NCBI RefSeq assembly: GCF_010389155.1
Contig: NC_057761.1
Coordinates: forward strand, 4,900,501-4,964,500
Source: Erigeron canadensis
Taxonomy: Eukaryota; Streptophyta; Magnoliopsida; Asterales; Asteraceae
Direction of reading: 5' to 3'
DNA: 64,000 bases
The translations under genes were made by a program, and so were the position numbers. Of this stretch, positions 45,862 to 57,072 are shown one piece after another (the first letter of the stretch is position 1; each line of letters starts with the position of its first letter). The notes under the pieces are model-generated. The model saw only the letters and a program-made list of their open reading frames with translations, was not told where the DNA came from and ran no database searches.

Positions 45862-46920
45862 TCAGTTCCTCCTGTTCCTCTTCCTTCTTTTCTCAGCTCG
45901 TCTTTTCTTGTTCTTTCTTTTCTTGTAATCTTGAGCTGCTTTTGATGTGGATGGTTTATCTTTCAAAGAATTCCAAAAAGCTCTTTTCTTGTAACTATTC
46001 CAAGAGTCATTCCAATACCTCTTAGGAATGAAATGCCAGTTAGCACCTTCTGGACGTTCATCAGGCAATCTGATATTATCTTGAAAGTTAACTGGAGGAA
46101 TATTATGAGGACCTCGTTCATGACTTGGATTCCAAAGAACCCATGAACCTGTCTCAGTATGAATGATTCCTTCTCTTGGTCTAATAGTTCTGACAGCAAT
46201 AAGATCTCTAACTCTTTGACGCATGTCAATTGTCTCTTGGATCCTTCTTATGTGTCTTTCTCTTTGAATCTGGATGTTTTCATTTTCAATGTGATCAGGA
46301 TTATCATGAATGGCTCTGAGGAAGAACAGACAATATTTCAGAGTGCCATCTGAATACTTTGGAAAATCAGATGCACGGACAAAGATTTTTCCTCTGAAGC
46401 TGTTTATGAAAACAAATCCATCCAATTCTTCTATTGGATCTCCAATCTGATAAGAATCCAACTCATAACCTCCTGCTCTCTGAATTGGTCTTGTGAGATT
46501 GATTCTTCTTGTTCTCCTTTCTAGACCAATCTGGAAATCATTGAACTCATAATATCTGATTAAAGCCTGAATGTGACTCTTCAGAGCTTCATAAGCAAGG
46601 AGTTGATCTGGAGTCTTTGTGATCAAATGAGCATACTGGTTGTAGAGAAAGATGATGTCAGAGATTGGTAAGTATTGAAAAGATTCTTCATGAATAGCAT
46701 AGATGTGACCATCAGCTCTTTGAACTCTAAATCGGACAAGTCTTTGATTCTGATACTTGATAGGAGTAATTAATGTCAACACTCTTGTGATTGGACTCTG
46801 GAACTGATTATACCACTCTTCACTTCTTACTGTGCTTTCAGCATTCATCATTTCCATGTATGCATCCCTTTGATTTTGATGTCTGAAAAGAAAGAATGCT
46901 CTCAACCTATTCAAGGTCAT
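45862..46920 (-). CDS. Accessory ORF 2b of F (unknown function, 352 aa)
   Basis: The start ATG at 46920 overlaps the stop of ORF 2a (4 bases, ATGA). The product begins MTLNRLRAFFLFRHQNQRD and contains VRFRVQRADGHIYAIHEESF, FQYLPISDIIFLYNQYAH, RAGGYELDSYQIGDPIEELD and RGKIFVRASDFPKYSDGTL. It ends in a highly basic Lys/Arg tail of about 25 residues that could bind nucleic acid or act as a nuclear signal. No family recognised. It may be the second half of one protein with 2a, separated by a one-base change, or a re-initiated second cistron. It ends 30 bases before the LTR. Confidence 0.6.
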   Translation of the reverse strand: MTLNRLRAFFLFRHQNQRDAYMEMMNAESTVRSEEWYNQFQSPITRVLTLITPIKYQNQRLVRFRVQRADGHIYAIHEESFQYLPISDIIFLYNQYAHLITKTPDQLLAYEALKSHIQALIRYYEFNDFQIGLERRTRRINLTRPIQRAGGYELDSYQIGDPIEELDGFVFINSFRGKIFVRASDFPKYSDGTLKYCLFFLRAIHDNPDHIENENIQIQRERHIRRIQETIDMRQRVRDLIAVRTIRPREGIIHTETGSWVLWNPSHERGPHNIPPVNFQDNIRLPDERPEGANWHFIPKRYWNDSWNSYKKRAFWNSLKDKPSTSKAAQDYKKRKNKKRRAEKRRKRNRRN

Positions 46921-47829
46921 GTTGAGTCTTTCCTCAGATGAGCAGTAAATCGGGAAGCTCTTTCTTCAAGGTATCTAGCCCTGCATACTAACTCTTCAGG
47001 TCTGACATTCAGATTCAGCATTTGTGCATAATTCTCATGAAAATATCCTTCATTAATTTGCCAGATTTTGTCTCGAGTGATTCTTGGATGTCTAATGCCC
47101 ATGCTAAGCTCTCTTGGAGTGTCAAGATTATTTGTATCTCTTAGATCATAGACAATTTCTTCAAAGATATCTTTCTCAAATTGTTCTTGAGACATAGCAG
47201 GTCTTGGTGGAGCATCATTAGAATCATCCGAATCAGAATCACTGTCATCATCAGTCCTCTTCCTTGGTTGAAACGGATCAAGATCACTAGATTGATCAGA
47301 ACTTGATGTGGTTGAGTAGTAGTGAGAGATATATTTAACAAGTGGAGGCAGATCATCTGAATCAGAATTATGAACTTGATGAGCTTGAGATGATGAACGA
47401 ATATCCACACTTTGAAATTGATCTTGATTTCCTTCTGTTGTATCTTGAACATTTACTTCTTGTGTTGTATTATGACCTTCTCCACTATCTTGAGCATTAT
47501 TCTCCCCCTCGGGTTGATCATCCGGATTTTGATCGTCCCGACTCCTTAAGATAGTGGCCGGTCGACATTGTTGTTCAAGCTCACTTAATCTCTTTCGAAT
47601 TGCTTCATTTTCAACCTTATGAGCAGTATCAGTTTCCAGAAAATGTTGATAAGAAAGAATTGATTGACAGATGGCTTGTTTTGGTGGATTCAGATTAGGC
47701 TCTTCAGATCTTAATCTACGAAGTACTGCCATTATGAGTGTATCAGTGGATATACCACTTTCATGAAGCCTATTAGCAGAAATGATCACAAAACGATTTG
47801 GAACAAGACCCTTAACTTCTTTTGATGAT
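46917..47829 (-). CDS. Accessory ORF 2a of F (unknown function)
   Basis: The frame is open from about 47826 and ends at TGA 46917. The first in-frame ATG is at about 47732 (M in DTLIMAVLRRL), so a spliced or non-AUG start is possible. Visible parts: a basic N-terminus, a Gln/Asp/Glu-rich middle, a Ser/Asp-rich acidic stretch (DSDDLPPLVKYIS, DDDSDSDSDDSND), then SQEQFEKDIFEEIVYDLRD and GYFHENYAQMLNLNVRPEEL. I do not recognise a family. Its TGA overlaps the ATG of ORF 2b in the string ATGA. Its place, between gag-tail ORF and LTR, matches the third ORF of Sireviruses, but I see no sequence likeness to elements 2, 3 or H. Confidence 0.6.
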
Positions 47830-47832
47830 CAG

Positions 47833-48479
47833 AAACAAAAAGTTTTTATGAAGATTTTTGGTGAGAGAGTTAGAATTACGGGTAAATTTGAATAGATAAG
47901 AAAGAAAAAAAAAATTATCTTTCCCTCCTTAAAGAGAAAGAAAAGAAAATGGGTTGGGTATGGCTGATTGGATCGGGTTTTGTTATCTAGGTCAGGTATG
48001 GTTTGATTGGTATTGGGCTTGACTTGTTTTTTTTTTTTGGGCTTTTTCTAATAACAGAATTTAAAAAAAACTAGAATAAACAAACAAAACAAAACAAACA
48101 CAAATATTTTTGTGAATTTTCAAATTTTTATTTTTTATATTTTGTTTTTCTAAAATAATAATGAGTTTCTAATCAAATAGTGCAAATATACAAACTCCCC
48201 TTCAAATATACAAACTCCCCTTTGCTTCATGAATTATCCTTTCTCTCCCCCTCAAACATTGCATGATATAAAACATATTACACATAAGCATAGCATCAAT
48301 GTTTGACAGATAATGAATGAAATTATAGAGATAGAGGATTTTTACACAACATGCAGAGGTAAGTTAGTATATTGGTAATTAGCACTTATTTGAGATAGTT
48401 TCTTTGATCAGAAACTCATTCCAGGATCATGTGTTGAATATCTTCCAAAATGAAAATACGTAGCACAGACCTTTATTAC
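47833..48479 (-). other. Spacer of F between the gag-tail ORF and the accessory ORF
   Basis: No ORF. It contains a short tandem copy of CAAATATACAAACTCCCC (48185-48225) and a CTCCCCCT tract at 48243. The pyrimidine-rich minus sequence ending CATCAAAAG near 47814 could be another acceptor. Confidence 0.5.
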
Positions 48480-48493
48480 CTGAAAAAAAATTA
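48480..48493 (-). other. Gag stop plus acceptor-like tract (F)
   Basis: On the minus strand the stop is followed by TTTTTTTTCAG at the place where protease begins in E, though pol is gone in F. It is the cleanest acceptor-like tract of the three. Confidence 0.45.
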
Positions 48494-50335
48494 TGTTGTT
48501 TTTGGTACCCACTTTTGAATGGGTCCTTTTGGGTTAGAAGAATTGATCATGATATTGTTTGAAGATTTGGGATTCTGTTTCTTTGGAGTTTTGACAGTAA
48601 ACCATCCATACTGATCCCTATAAATAGTTATACCCTTAGATGTGTCTTTTGTGAGGAAAACTTGACTAGTTTTTGACATCTTGGATATTGGACTACTTTT
48701 AGAGATAGTTTTAAGAGCAGAGGTTCTAGAAACAGATGAAACATGAACCTTAATGGTGTCTTTTCCTTTGTCAGTTGGTGCCATCTGACTTTTGGGTGAG
48801 TAAAATGAAGTTGGAGCAATCTTAAATTTAGATTCCTTCTTTGATTCAACTTTAGGCTTTTTGAAAGAAAGTTGTTTAACTCCTTTTTTAATTTTTGATT
48901 GACTTTTTGGTTGAGAACCAGTTTTGGTAGTCATCTTTTCAATCAAAGCTTTTGTTTTAGCCTTAAAATTTTCAGGAATCTTAATTTTATGCTCTAAAGT
49001 TACTTTACTTTTGTCATTAGGTGTGATCACAGGGGTTTCAAAAGAAAGTACCTTTTTGACAGAAGCAAGACGTTTAGTCTTCAAAGCTTGAATTTTTTCT
49101 TCAATCTTGGAAAATGATGATAGCATTGTTGTGGACATATCTTGAATTTCTTTAGAAAAGATGCAATCATCCTGCAATACTTTTGTAGAATTCTCACTCC
49201 CATTGGATGGAGTGAAACAATCATCAGAATTATGATTAATCATCTTATGGGTAGGGGTGGTCTCACTTACCTTTTGGAAATAATTTTGAGTTTTCAGATG
49301 TTCAATGACTGTTTGTTGAGACTCAACTTTTTGTTTTAGGTTTTCAATTTCTTTTTCCAATATGGTAGTTGGAATATAAGCTCTGTGAGAAATTGATTTT
49401 GAAGACTCTCGTTGAGACTCATTTTGTTTCACTGAAATGTTGTCTATTTCTTCTAACTCATAAATTGATCTGTTATGAGTTTGCTTGTAAGTATCATTAA
49501 GAGCAACATAATCAATGTTCATTTGAGTTGGTTTTGGTCTTTCAACATCATCTGACTCAAAATCATCCTCAGATGGTCTGATGAATTCTTGAATCATGCC
49601 AAGGCGAAGAAATTTTTCATCATACAAAGCACCAAGATCTTCTTTTTGAATTTTCTCCAAATGTGCTGGATTCTCACAACCTAAACCAAAAAGAAGTTCT
49701 GATTTATCAATCCTTGATTTGTTGTAATAAGCAGTGAAGTCTAAGAAAGGATTTTGTTCTATTTTGTAAATTTTCTCTTGGTAGAACAAAATGTTTGCTT
49801 TCAAATCCTCAACTTGTTTTTGAAGAGTTGCAATTTCAACTCCTTTGAGAAAACAAGAACTGTTTAAGTCAGAAATCTGTCTTTCATGTTTTTCACAATT
49901 TGGTCTCATATTTTTCATTTTGTTTGTGAGAAACTCAACATCTGCTTGTCTTGCATTTGCTCTTATCCATTCATTGGTTTTCTCAAGCTGTAAGGTCTCA
50001 ATGGTTTGCTTGAGTGAATGGACAGTCTTTTCAAGGTCTTGACATTTATTGGTTAAATGTGCATTGGGTGAAACAATTTGAGAACTGTTACTTGACAAAT
50101 GCATTTCTTTCAAAGAGTCATAGTTAACTTTGAGAGCATCATGAGCTATTGAGAGTTGAGAAAAAGCTTTGTTAAGTTTATCAAACTCTTGTTTAGCTAT
50201 AGTCAAATTTGTCTTCAAAGTATGATTTTGCATTGTCAAAGTATTAGCAGTTGTTTGAAGAAACAAGTAATCATTTTGATTAAAAACTTGTACCTCTCTT
50301 GATGAAATGTCTGAATTGATGTTGATTGTTGTCAT
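48491..50335 (-). CDS. Gag-tail-like coiled-coil protein of F (614 aa)
   Basis: One uninterrupted frame runs from ATG 50335 (MTTININSDISSREVQVFN) to TAA 48491. About residues 25-200 are long heptad-like coiled coil (FDKLNKAFSQLSIAHDALK, LEKTVHSLKQTIETLQLEK). A central block (SCFLKGVEIATLQKQVEDLK, NILFYQEKIYKIEQNPFLDF, YDEKFLRLGMIQEFIRP) matches the gag tail of E. A second coiled coil and a Lys-rich part follow, ending with RDQYGWFTVKTP and GPIQKWVPKTT. The capsid domain and zinc knuckle that precede this region in E are absent. It could co-assemble with the Gag of an autonomous relative; that is inference. The intact frame in a young copy argues that it is, or recently was, made. Confidence 0.8.
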   Translation of the reverse strand: MTTININSDISSREVQVFNQNDYLFLQTTANTLTMQNHTLKTNLTIAKQEFDKLNKAFSQLSIAHDALKVNYDSLKEMHLSSNSSQIVSPNAHLTNKCQDLEKTVHSLKQTIETLQLEKTNEWIRANARQADVEFLTNKMKNMRPNCEKHERQISDLNSSCFLKGVEIATLQKQVEDLKANILFYQEKIYKIEQNPFLDFTAYYNKSRIDKSELLFGLGCENPAHLEKIQKEDLGALYDEKFLRLGMIQEFIRPSEDDFESDDVERPKPTQMNIDYVALNDTYKQTHNRSIYELEEIDNISVKQNESQRESSKSISHRAYIPTTILEKEIENLKQKVESQQTVIEHLKTQNYFQKVSETTPTHKMINHNSDDCFTPSNGSENSTKVLQDDCIFSKEIQDMSTTMLSSFSKIEEKIQALKTKRLASVKKVLSFETPVITPNDKSKVTLEHKIKIPENFKAKTKALIEKMTTKTGSQPKSQSKIKKGVKQLSFKKPKVESKKESKFKIAPTSFYSPKSQMAPTDKGKDTIKVHVSSVSRTSALKTISKSSPISKMSKTSQVFLTKDTSKGITIYRDQYGWFTVKTPKKQNPKSSNNIMINSSNPKGPIQKWVPKTT

Positions 50336-51325
50336 TTGAAATGATTGAATTAAAAAAATTTGACTTAGAAACTGAAGCTAGAAATTTAGATCGTTTTAGA
50401 TTTTCGAAAAAAATTCTAAGTATTGAAAAATGACAACAGAACGATCTAAATTAGATCGTTTTTAGAAAAGAAATTTTCTAAGTGATGAAGAATAAAGACG
50501 AAAGAAGAAAGAAAGGAAAAAATGAAATGTTTTAAAAGAGATCGTTTTAAGGAATTGTAATGAAAAGTTAGAACGATTTAAATTTAGATCGTTTTAACAA
50601 TTTGGGTGAAAAATTTTCTAAGTATAAAAGCTTTGAAAATCTGGGCAGAGTAACACAATGATTTGGAAGTTTTTGAGCAAAACCAATCTCAAGGAGATCA
50701 GTTACCCAAGGAAGTGTGTGATTCCCAATCACTACAACTTCAAAATCACGATCCACACACCACACAATTCACACACAATTAAACAAGCTGGAACGATCTA
50801 AATTAGATCGTTTTATCTTCAATCTGGTCCAAAAACTAGAACGATCTAAAAGAGATCGTTTTAGTTCCTTCAACATAGATCGTTTTGTGATACCTGCACA
50901 TATAAACAGAACAGATAAAACAAATGGTTTTTGATACAAAAATGATCAATTCTCACTCAGTTTTGAGAATTAGAATGTGATACAAACATCAAAATGCTCA
51001 GAAAATGATCGCGCACAATCCTAAAAACAATTCCATCTTTCAAATCAACTTAATTGTGAAAATCAAATTTTGATCAAATTTTCAAAAATTTTGATTTTTA
51101 CTCAAAACTTTGAATTTGATTCTGAAACTTAACAGAATGTTTTGAAATATGATTTGGCAAGTATTAGTGAACAAAAACTTGAAAATTGAACAGAAATTGA
51201 ATGTAAATTGTTGAAGAACAGAAATGGCGGTAAAAGGTTCTTTGAACAACGTAGAAGCAGAATTTGAACAAAATCCAATGAATCTGTATTGAATCTGTTC
51301 TGGATCGTCAACTGATTGTTGTTTT
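50336..51325 (-). other. Structured leader of F with AACGATCTAA/TTAGATCGTT palindromes
   Basis: Four inverted repeats lie at about 50440-50460, 50572-50593, 50792-50812 and 50840-50860. The first and third have perfect 10-base arms around one central base. Half copies are near 50389, 50538 and 50876. The stem shares the ACGATC/GATCGT core with E but differs outside it. A block at about 50676-50750 (GAGCAAAACCAATC, GTTACCCAAGGAAGTGTGTG) is conserved with E. No ORF. Confidence 0.8.
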
Positions 51326-51337
51326 GCTCTGATACCA
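51326..51337 (-). other. Primer binding site of F
   Basis: The minus strand reads TGGTATCAGAGC, two bases from the LTR, exact for initiator tRNA-Met and the same as in E. Confidence 0.92.
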
Positions 51338-51339
51338 AA

Positions 51340-51619
51340 TGTAATATTGCAGGAATCGTTCGTGTTCGGGTGCGGAAGTAAGGTGAGTAACAATGGTGGA
51401 TGTGTGTGTGTTAGTGTGTGTATTGAGAGAGACAGAGATGTGTGTGTGGAAAGCTTTGAAAAATATTTTGCAATATGTGACTAAAGGTTACAAAAGGTTA
51501 AGGCTTGAGGGGTATTTATACTCTAAGTAAATACATAAGCTCCCCCTCAACCTTATATTACATATACAACTTAACAAAGATAATGAAATACAACTAAGCA
51601 CTATTTTGAATTTCTAACA
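51340..51619 (-). repeat. 5' LTR of F
   Basis: 280 bp, one mismatch to the 3' LTR. TATA box near plus 51510-51522. Confidence 0.93.
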
Positions 51620-51624
51620 CAATA

Positions 51625-53607
51625 CAACCTTTTCTCCTTGCTATCTTATTTCTTCTCCAATTAATCAATCATAATCTTTTCTCCCCCTCATAATGACAAA
51701 GTTGGGAACCAATGGCATTATGCAAACATTGATTGAGAAAATGTCACAAGAAATATGACAAACTAAAACTAGATACACAAGGAGAAATATCAACCATCAA
51801 CGTATCAACCCAAACCATTAGCCCAACCCAAAGAATCCTAAGATTAACTAAAAGTAAGGTTGAAGTTGTTGATACAAATGTTATAGAATGGTGTTGGTGG
51901 TTTTTGTGTTTGTGAGATGAGAAATGAAAACCGGATAAGCAATGTTACATTTTTCGGATTTCCTATGTATCATTGAACCATGCACAAAGCAATGTTCTAA
52001 CATAGTTCGGTCTGCGGCTTTTCAACCACTAGATTGCTTCAAAGAATATAAATCATGGTTAGTACAGCCGAAGCGTTCGATAACCACAATCTATTATCCT
52101 TAAAGACTTTTAGGTAATATCTGAGGTCACTGTTAGACTTCTCGTTCACTCAATAATCACATAACTGTAATTATGAGACCTACTTTCAACGTTGGAAAAG
52201 ATGTTAGCATTGGTAGGATTTCCATTTGATCATCGTGGAATACCAATTAAGATATCACTACAAATGTTCCGGCTATATCACATAGATAAGCAATAATATC
52301 ACAAAGATATGACTCAAATGTGTCTTAAAGAAATGAATAATAATCAAATTAATGATTGATCAAGATAGCTCTAGACACAACGTGATCAAATGAAGTCGGG
52401 GATTGGAGCAGAATGTCGCCCTTTTTCAATATCAACATCTTCCAAATGAAGAGTCAATAGAAATATGAAAATCTCCGTGAGAAATGAAACAAGTATTTGT
52501 TAAGAAACACTTGAGTGGTTAGGTAAAGATGTGCATCGCTTCACTGGGTCCATGAAGTCTTTATCAAGATATCAACAAATGACATCCGATAGAAATTTGT
52601 TTCACCTGGCGATTTGAGAATTTAGGGAAGGGTATCATTTCTTTTAACCCTTTTCTCACAACATATCACCATAATCTCTCACTTTTCGACTTTACTCCCT
52701 CCATCCTATTTGCACGAAACCATCATCACTCAAAATACCCTTACTATCTAATGAATGAATAGAATACTCCGGGGGTAGAACTCATCGGCGATGATAAAGT
52801 TCATGGAGTGAACGAATCGCTCAAGTGCAGACTAATCACCAAACTTCAATTGATGAAAAGTCATTTGAAAATCATCAAACGTGTGTATGAAAAGATTTAA
52901 AAACACATTTGAAGTTTTGAAATCACAAACTCCCCCTTAATCTATGCAAAGGTAGATCAAAACATTTTTCATAGAAAGGTAGAGCAAAAATTTGTTTTTG
53001 TGAAATCAAAAAGAGTAATATCTTTGTTGTGATATATACAGAAAAATTTGAGAGTCTAATGTGAACAAAAGTTTAAGAAACATAAAGTTTTGCGTCAACA
53101 ACAATGCTCATAATAAGACTGCTAGGGAGTACACAAAGGCGTTCGATCCTTCGCATCTTACATCAACAAGTTGGATGCAAATAAACATTTTAAGAAAATT
53201 TTTTTTTAACTCAATCAATTGTTCAAGATGAGACAGCTAGGGAGTACACAAAGGCGTTCGATCCTTTGCTTCTCATATCAACAATTGAGAGCTTTTTGAA
53301 AAAAAAATTTGTTCAAATTCTTTTGGCGGGAAAAATAATTATTGCCCATGATCTTAAAAAGAAATCATGAAAGCCTCTTTTGGAAATAAATAAAACTATG
53401 AAGCACGGGTTATACACAGAGTATGTATAAGCCACTGTGATATAAATAAATCAATGAAGCACGGGTTACATACATAGTATATGTAAACCACTTTTAAGAA
53501 GAAAAAAAATATTTTTGTTATTTTTCAAAATTTTATATTTTTGTATTTGATTTTGTCTTTTCAAATTTTGTATTTTGCTTTTAAGAATGTATCAAGAACA
53601 AAATAAG
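51625..53607 (-). other. 3' untranslated region of E, part next to pol
   Basis: No ORF of note. Direct repeats include GCTAGGGAGTACACAAAGGC (53125 and 53238) and ATGAAGCACGGGTTA with GTATATGTAAACCACTT-type ends (53398 and 53453). CTCCCCCT tracts are at about 51681 and 52930 (minus AGGGGGAG, like the polypurine tract). Confidence 0.6.
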
Positions 53608-55278
53608 TTAAGGTTCAAGATTTAGCATGCCAAGCTTGGAGATAAGAAAGTTAAACCTCTTTTCGTTTAATGGTTTTGTGAACAAATCTGCAAGTTGATA
53701 GTCAGTTCCCACAAAGTAGAGTTCGATGTCACCTTTCTCAATATGATCCTTGAGAAAATGATATCTCACATCAATATGCTTTGATCGAGAGTAGTTTACT
53801 GAGTTGACTGCAATAGCAATGGCACTTTGAGAGTCACAATAGATAGGGATATGATCATATTTCAGACCATAATCAGTTAGCTGCGTCTTCATCCATAACA
53901 CTTGAGCACAACAACTAGCTGCAGCCACATATTCAGCTTCAGCTGTTGATAGTGACACACAATTCTGTTTCTTGGAAGACTAACTCACAATTTTATCACC
54001 TAAAAATTGTAAAGTACCGGAAGTGCTTTTGCGATCAAGCTTACAACCTGCATGATCTACATCTGAATAGGCAGTTAGATTGAATCCAGTATCCCTTGGA
54101 TACCAGAGACCTAAATTGGGTGTACCCTTCAGATAACAAAATATTCATTTCACAGCTTGAAAATGTAAATCAGTTGGAGCAGCTTGATACCTAGCACACA
54201 TACATGTTGCAAACATTATATCTGGGCGAGATGCTGTGAGATACAACAATGAACCAATCATACTTCGATATCTCTTTTGGTCAAATGGTTTCCCATTTTT
54301 ATCAGCATTTATGTTTGTTCGAGCAGCCATTGGGGTAGAAATTGAAGAACATGAAGTCATATCAAACTTTTTCAACATATCATTTATGTATTTTCCTTGT
54401 GATATAAAAATACCATTTGGTAATTGTATGATTTGAAGACCCAAAAAGTAGTTCTTTTCCCCAATCATACTCATTTCAAAATGATTAACCATCAGAGATG
54501 AAAAGTTTCGACAAAATGTTTGACTGGTTGACCCAAAGATAATGTCATCAACATATATTCGGACAAGAAGAACATGCTTACCTTGTTTGCGAATGAACAG
54601 GGTAGGGTCAATTGTACCTTTGGTAAAGCCACCTCTTATCAAGAAAGTAGTTAAGGAATCATACCATGCGCGGGGTGCTTGCTTAAGACCGTAGAGAGCC
54701 TTGTCTAACCTGTAGACATGGTTTGGCCTTTTAGGATCAACAAAACCTTCTGGTTGTTCAACGTAAACTTCTTCTTTGAGGTCACCATTCAAGAAAGCTG
54801 TCTTCACATCCATTTGAAACACAATGAAGTTTCAGAATGCGGCATAAGCTAAGAAAATCCGAATGGCTTCCATTCTTGCAACTGGAGCAAAAGTTTCTTT
54901 GAAGTCAACACCAGGTTGTTGGCAGTAACCCTTTGCAACAAGTCGAGCTTTGTTCCTTACTACCACTTCATTTTCATCCTTTTTGTTCTTAAAAATCCAC
55001 TTTGTTCCGATTGGTTCATCTTTTCTCGGATTTGGAACTAATCTCCATACTTTCAGTCTTTCAAATTGAGCAAGTTCTTCTTGCATTGCTTTCACCCATT
55101 CTGGATCACGAAGAGCTTCAGAGACATTTTTAGGTTCGATGTTGCTGAGAGAAAGTGCAACAAGACACTCATTTACTGAAGTACGAGTAGTTACTCCGGC
55201 TTGTGGATTTCCAATAATTTGATCAGTAGGATGATTTTTCAGCATACGTGACCATTTGCGATCATGAGGAAGACGATC
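53608..55278 (-). pseudogene. Copia reverse transcriptase and RNase H (E)
   Basis: RT reads [36 protein letters not shown], a TGA at 54832-54834 (element 3 has CGA here), then [47 protein letters not shown] (catalytic) and [20 protein letters not shown] second TGA at 54145-54147 follows. RNase H has [19 protein letters not shown], a TAG near 53982 at the Trp of the SWSSKKQ motif, then LSTAEAEYVAAASCC, IYCDSQSAIAIAV and LADLFTKPLNEKRF. All inspected stops look like single C-to-T or G-to-A changes. Confidence 0.9.
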
Positions 55279-57072
55279 TTGTTAATCAACATCATCATCA
55301 TTAAAACCTGAGTTTTGTTGAGAGATGGAATCATAGCTTGGTAGAACAGCTTCCTCATAAGATGGATGATCGAAGTCAAGTGGCACATACACATTTGGAG
55401 TGTTCATCGGGTTTGTTGTCTGAGTAAATTGGGTAGGTTGTTCTTGAACATTTACTTGAGAAGAATTATCAGGAGAGGATGGTGAAGAAGAATCATTAGA
55501 AGAGGATGAAGAACTATTACTTGAGGAAGTAGCACCTTGCTCAGAAGAACTTGATGATGATTCATGATTGTTGTCAGGAACTGGATCATTGTTCCGAATT
55601 GGTTCAACGATGACTTGAGGTTCTTTATCATGAATCGGTTTAAAATTGTAGAATTCTTCAAAAAGAATATCTAATTCATCACTTGTTGGAGTTGGAAACT
55701 TCTTGAATATAGTTGCTAAAGTAGAAGTTCTTGATGAAGTACTTGAAGCACTTGGATCATCACTTGTTGGTAGCAAACTTTTTTGTTCAAAAATCATGCC
55801 CGACATCTCATCAAACCAAACATTCAGTGTTTCTTGAATTGTCTTTGTTCGGCGATTGTAGATTCGGTAGGCAATTGATGTCTTGGAATAACCAACAAAG
55901 TAACCTTCATCACCTTTCTTCTCGAACTTTCCAAGATTCTCCCGATCATTCAAAGTATAACAAACACACCCAAAGATATGAAAATAGTTGATGTTTGGTT
56001 TGCGTTTGTTAACAACCTCATAAGGAGTCTTCTCAAAACACTGATTGACAATGGACCGATTCTGAGTATGACAAGCAGTGTCAACAGCTTCAGCCCACAT
56101 ATTGGAAGGCAACTTGGAATAAGCAAGCATTGTTCTTGCAGCTTCCACTAGCGTTCGATTACTCCTTTCAACAACACCGTTTTGTTGTGGGGTACGAACC
56201 GCAGAGAATTGGTGAGTAATGCCCTTGGATTTACAAAACTCATCAAAAACGGCATTTTTGAACTTAGTTCCGTTATCCGAACGGATGTAACAAACTGGAA
56301 GTTGAAGATTTACTTGAGTAGAAGTGATGAAATCAATCAAAATCTGAGTTGTTTCATCTTTGGATGCAAGAAACTTGACCCAAGTATATCTTGAATAATC
56401 ATCAACAACCAAGATGTATCTCTTCCCATTTCGGCTTTGTACTTTCATTGGCCCACAAAGATCCATGTGAACCAAATGAAGAGGTGCTAATGAATTTGGA
56501 GATTTCTTTGGTTTATGAGAAGCTCGTTTAATCTTCCCAACAGCACAAGAAGGACAAACATGCTCACTTTCATACTTATAGTCTGGCAAGCCTTCAACAA
56601 GATGCTTGTTGACCAAAGTATTGATAGTTGGAAAATTTAGATGAGAAAGCCTTCTATGCCATAACCAAGAATTCTTTGATGTAGCCTTCGAAATGAGACG
56701 AATATTATCGGTTGGTTGGTTATTATCGAGATTCACGGTAAAAAGATTATCATCGCGGTCGCCAAAAAGAATGTCAACTCCATCTAGAGTTTGGACTTTG
56801 CAAAGAGATTGTCGAAAAAGAACTTGAAGATTGTTATCACAAAATTGTCCAACACTGAACAAGTTATGACTTAATCCTTCAACATATTGAACTTTCTTAA
56901 TGACAATTCCATTACGTTCAATGTCTCCATAACCTAAGATAGGAGAGAAATTGTTGTTCCCAAATCGAACAGTTCCCATGAATCGTTCGATAAAGTTCTT
57001 GAGCAATGCTTTATTGCCAGTCATATGTTTTGAACACCCGGAATCGAGTATCCAAACACAGATAGTTATTTC
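55279..57072 (-). pseudogene. Copia protease and integrase (E)
   Basis: Protease has WILDSGCSKHMTGNKALL at its start (DSG active site near 57040). Integrase is complete: zinc finger SWLWHRRLSHLNF and CPSCAVGKI, core Asp in HMDLCGPMK, Asp in RSDNGTKFKN, Glu in PQQNGVVERSNRTL. Then come the linker IFGCVCYTLN and GYFVGYS and a Ser-rich spacer. The frame is open for 580 residues and ends at a TAA at about 55279 that cuts it from RT. Element 3's integrase, by contrast, lacks this zinc finger. Confidence 0.9.

Larger units (their letters stand above)
45552..51619 (-). mobile_element. Young non-autonomous Ty1/copia element F (6.07 kb), TSD CAATA
   Basis: LTRs of 280 bp (45552-45831, 51340-51619) start TGTAATATTGCAGG and end GAATTTCTAACA. 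They differ at one base by eye (ATGTGTATGTGG against ATGTGTGTGTGG). CAATA flanks both sides (45547-45551, 51620-51624). There is no protease, integrase, RT or RNase H. It holds a 614-residue gag-tail-like ORF and an accessory ORF pair. It sits in the 3' region of E, shares with it LTR ends, primer site, polypurine tract and leader features, and is the most recent insertion in the window. Confidence 0.93.
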
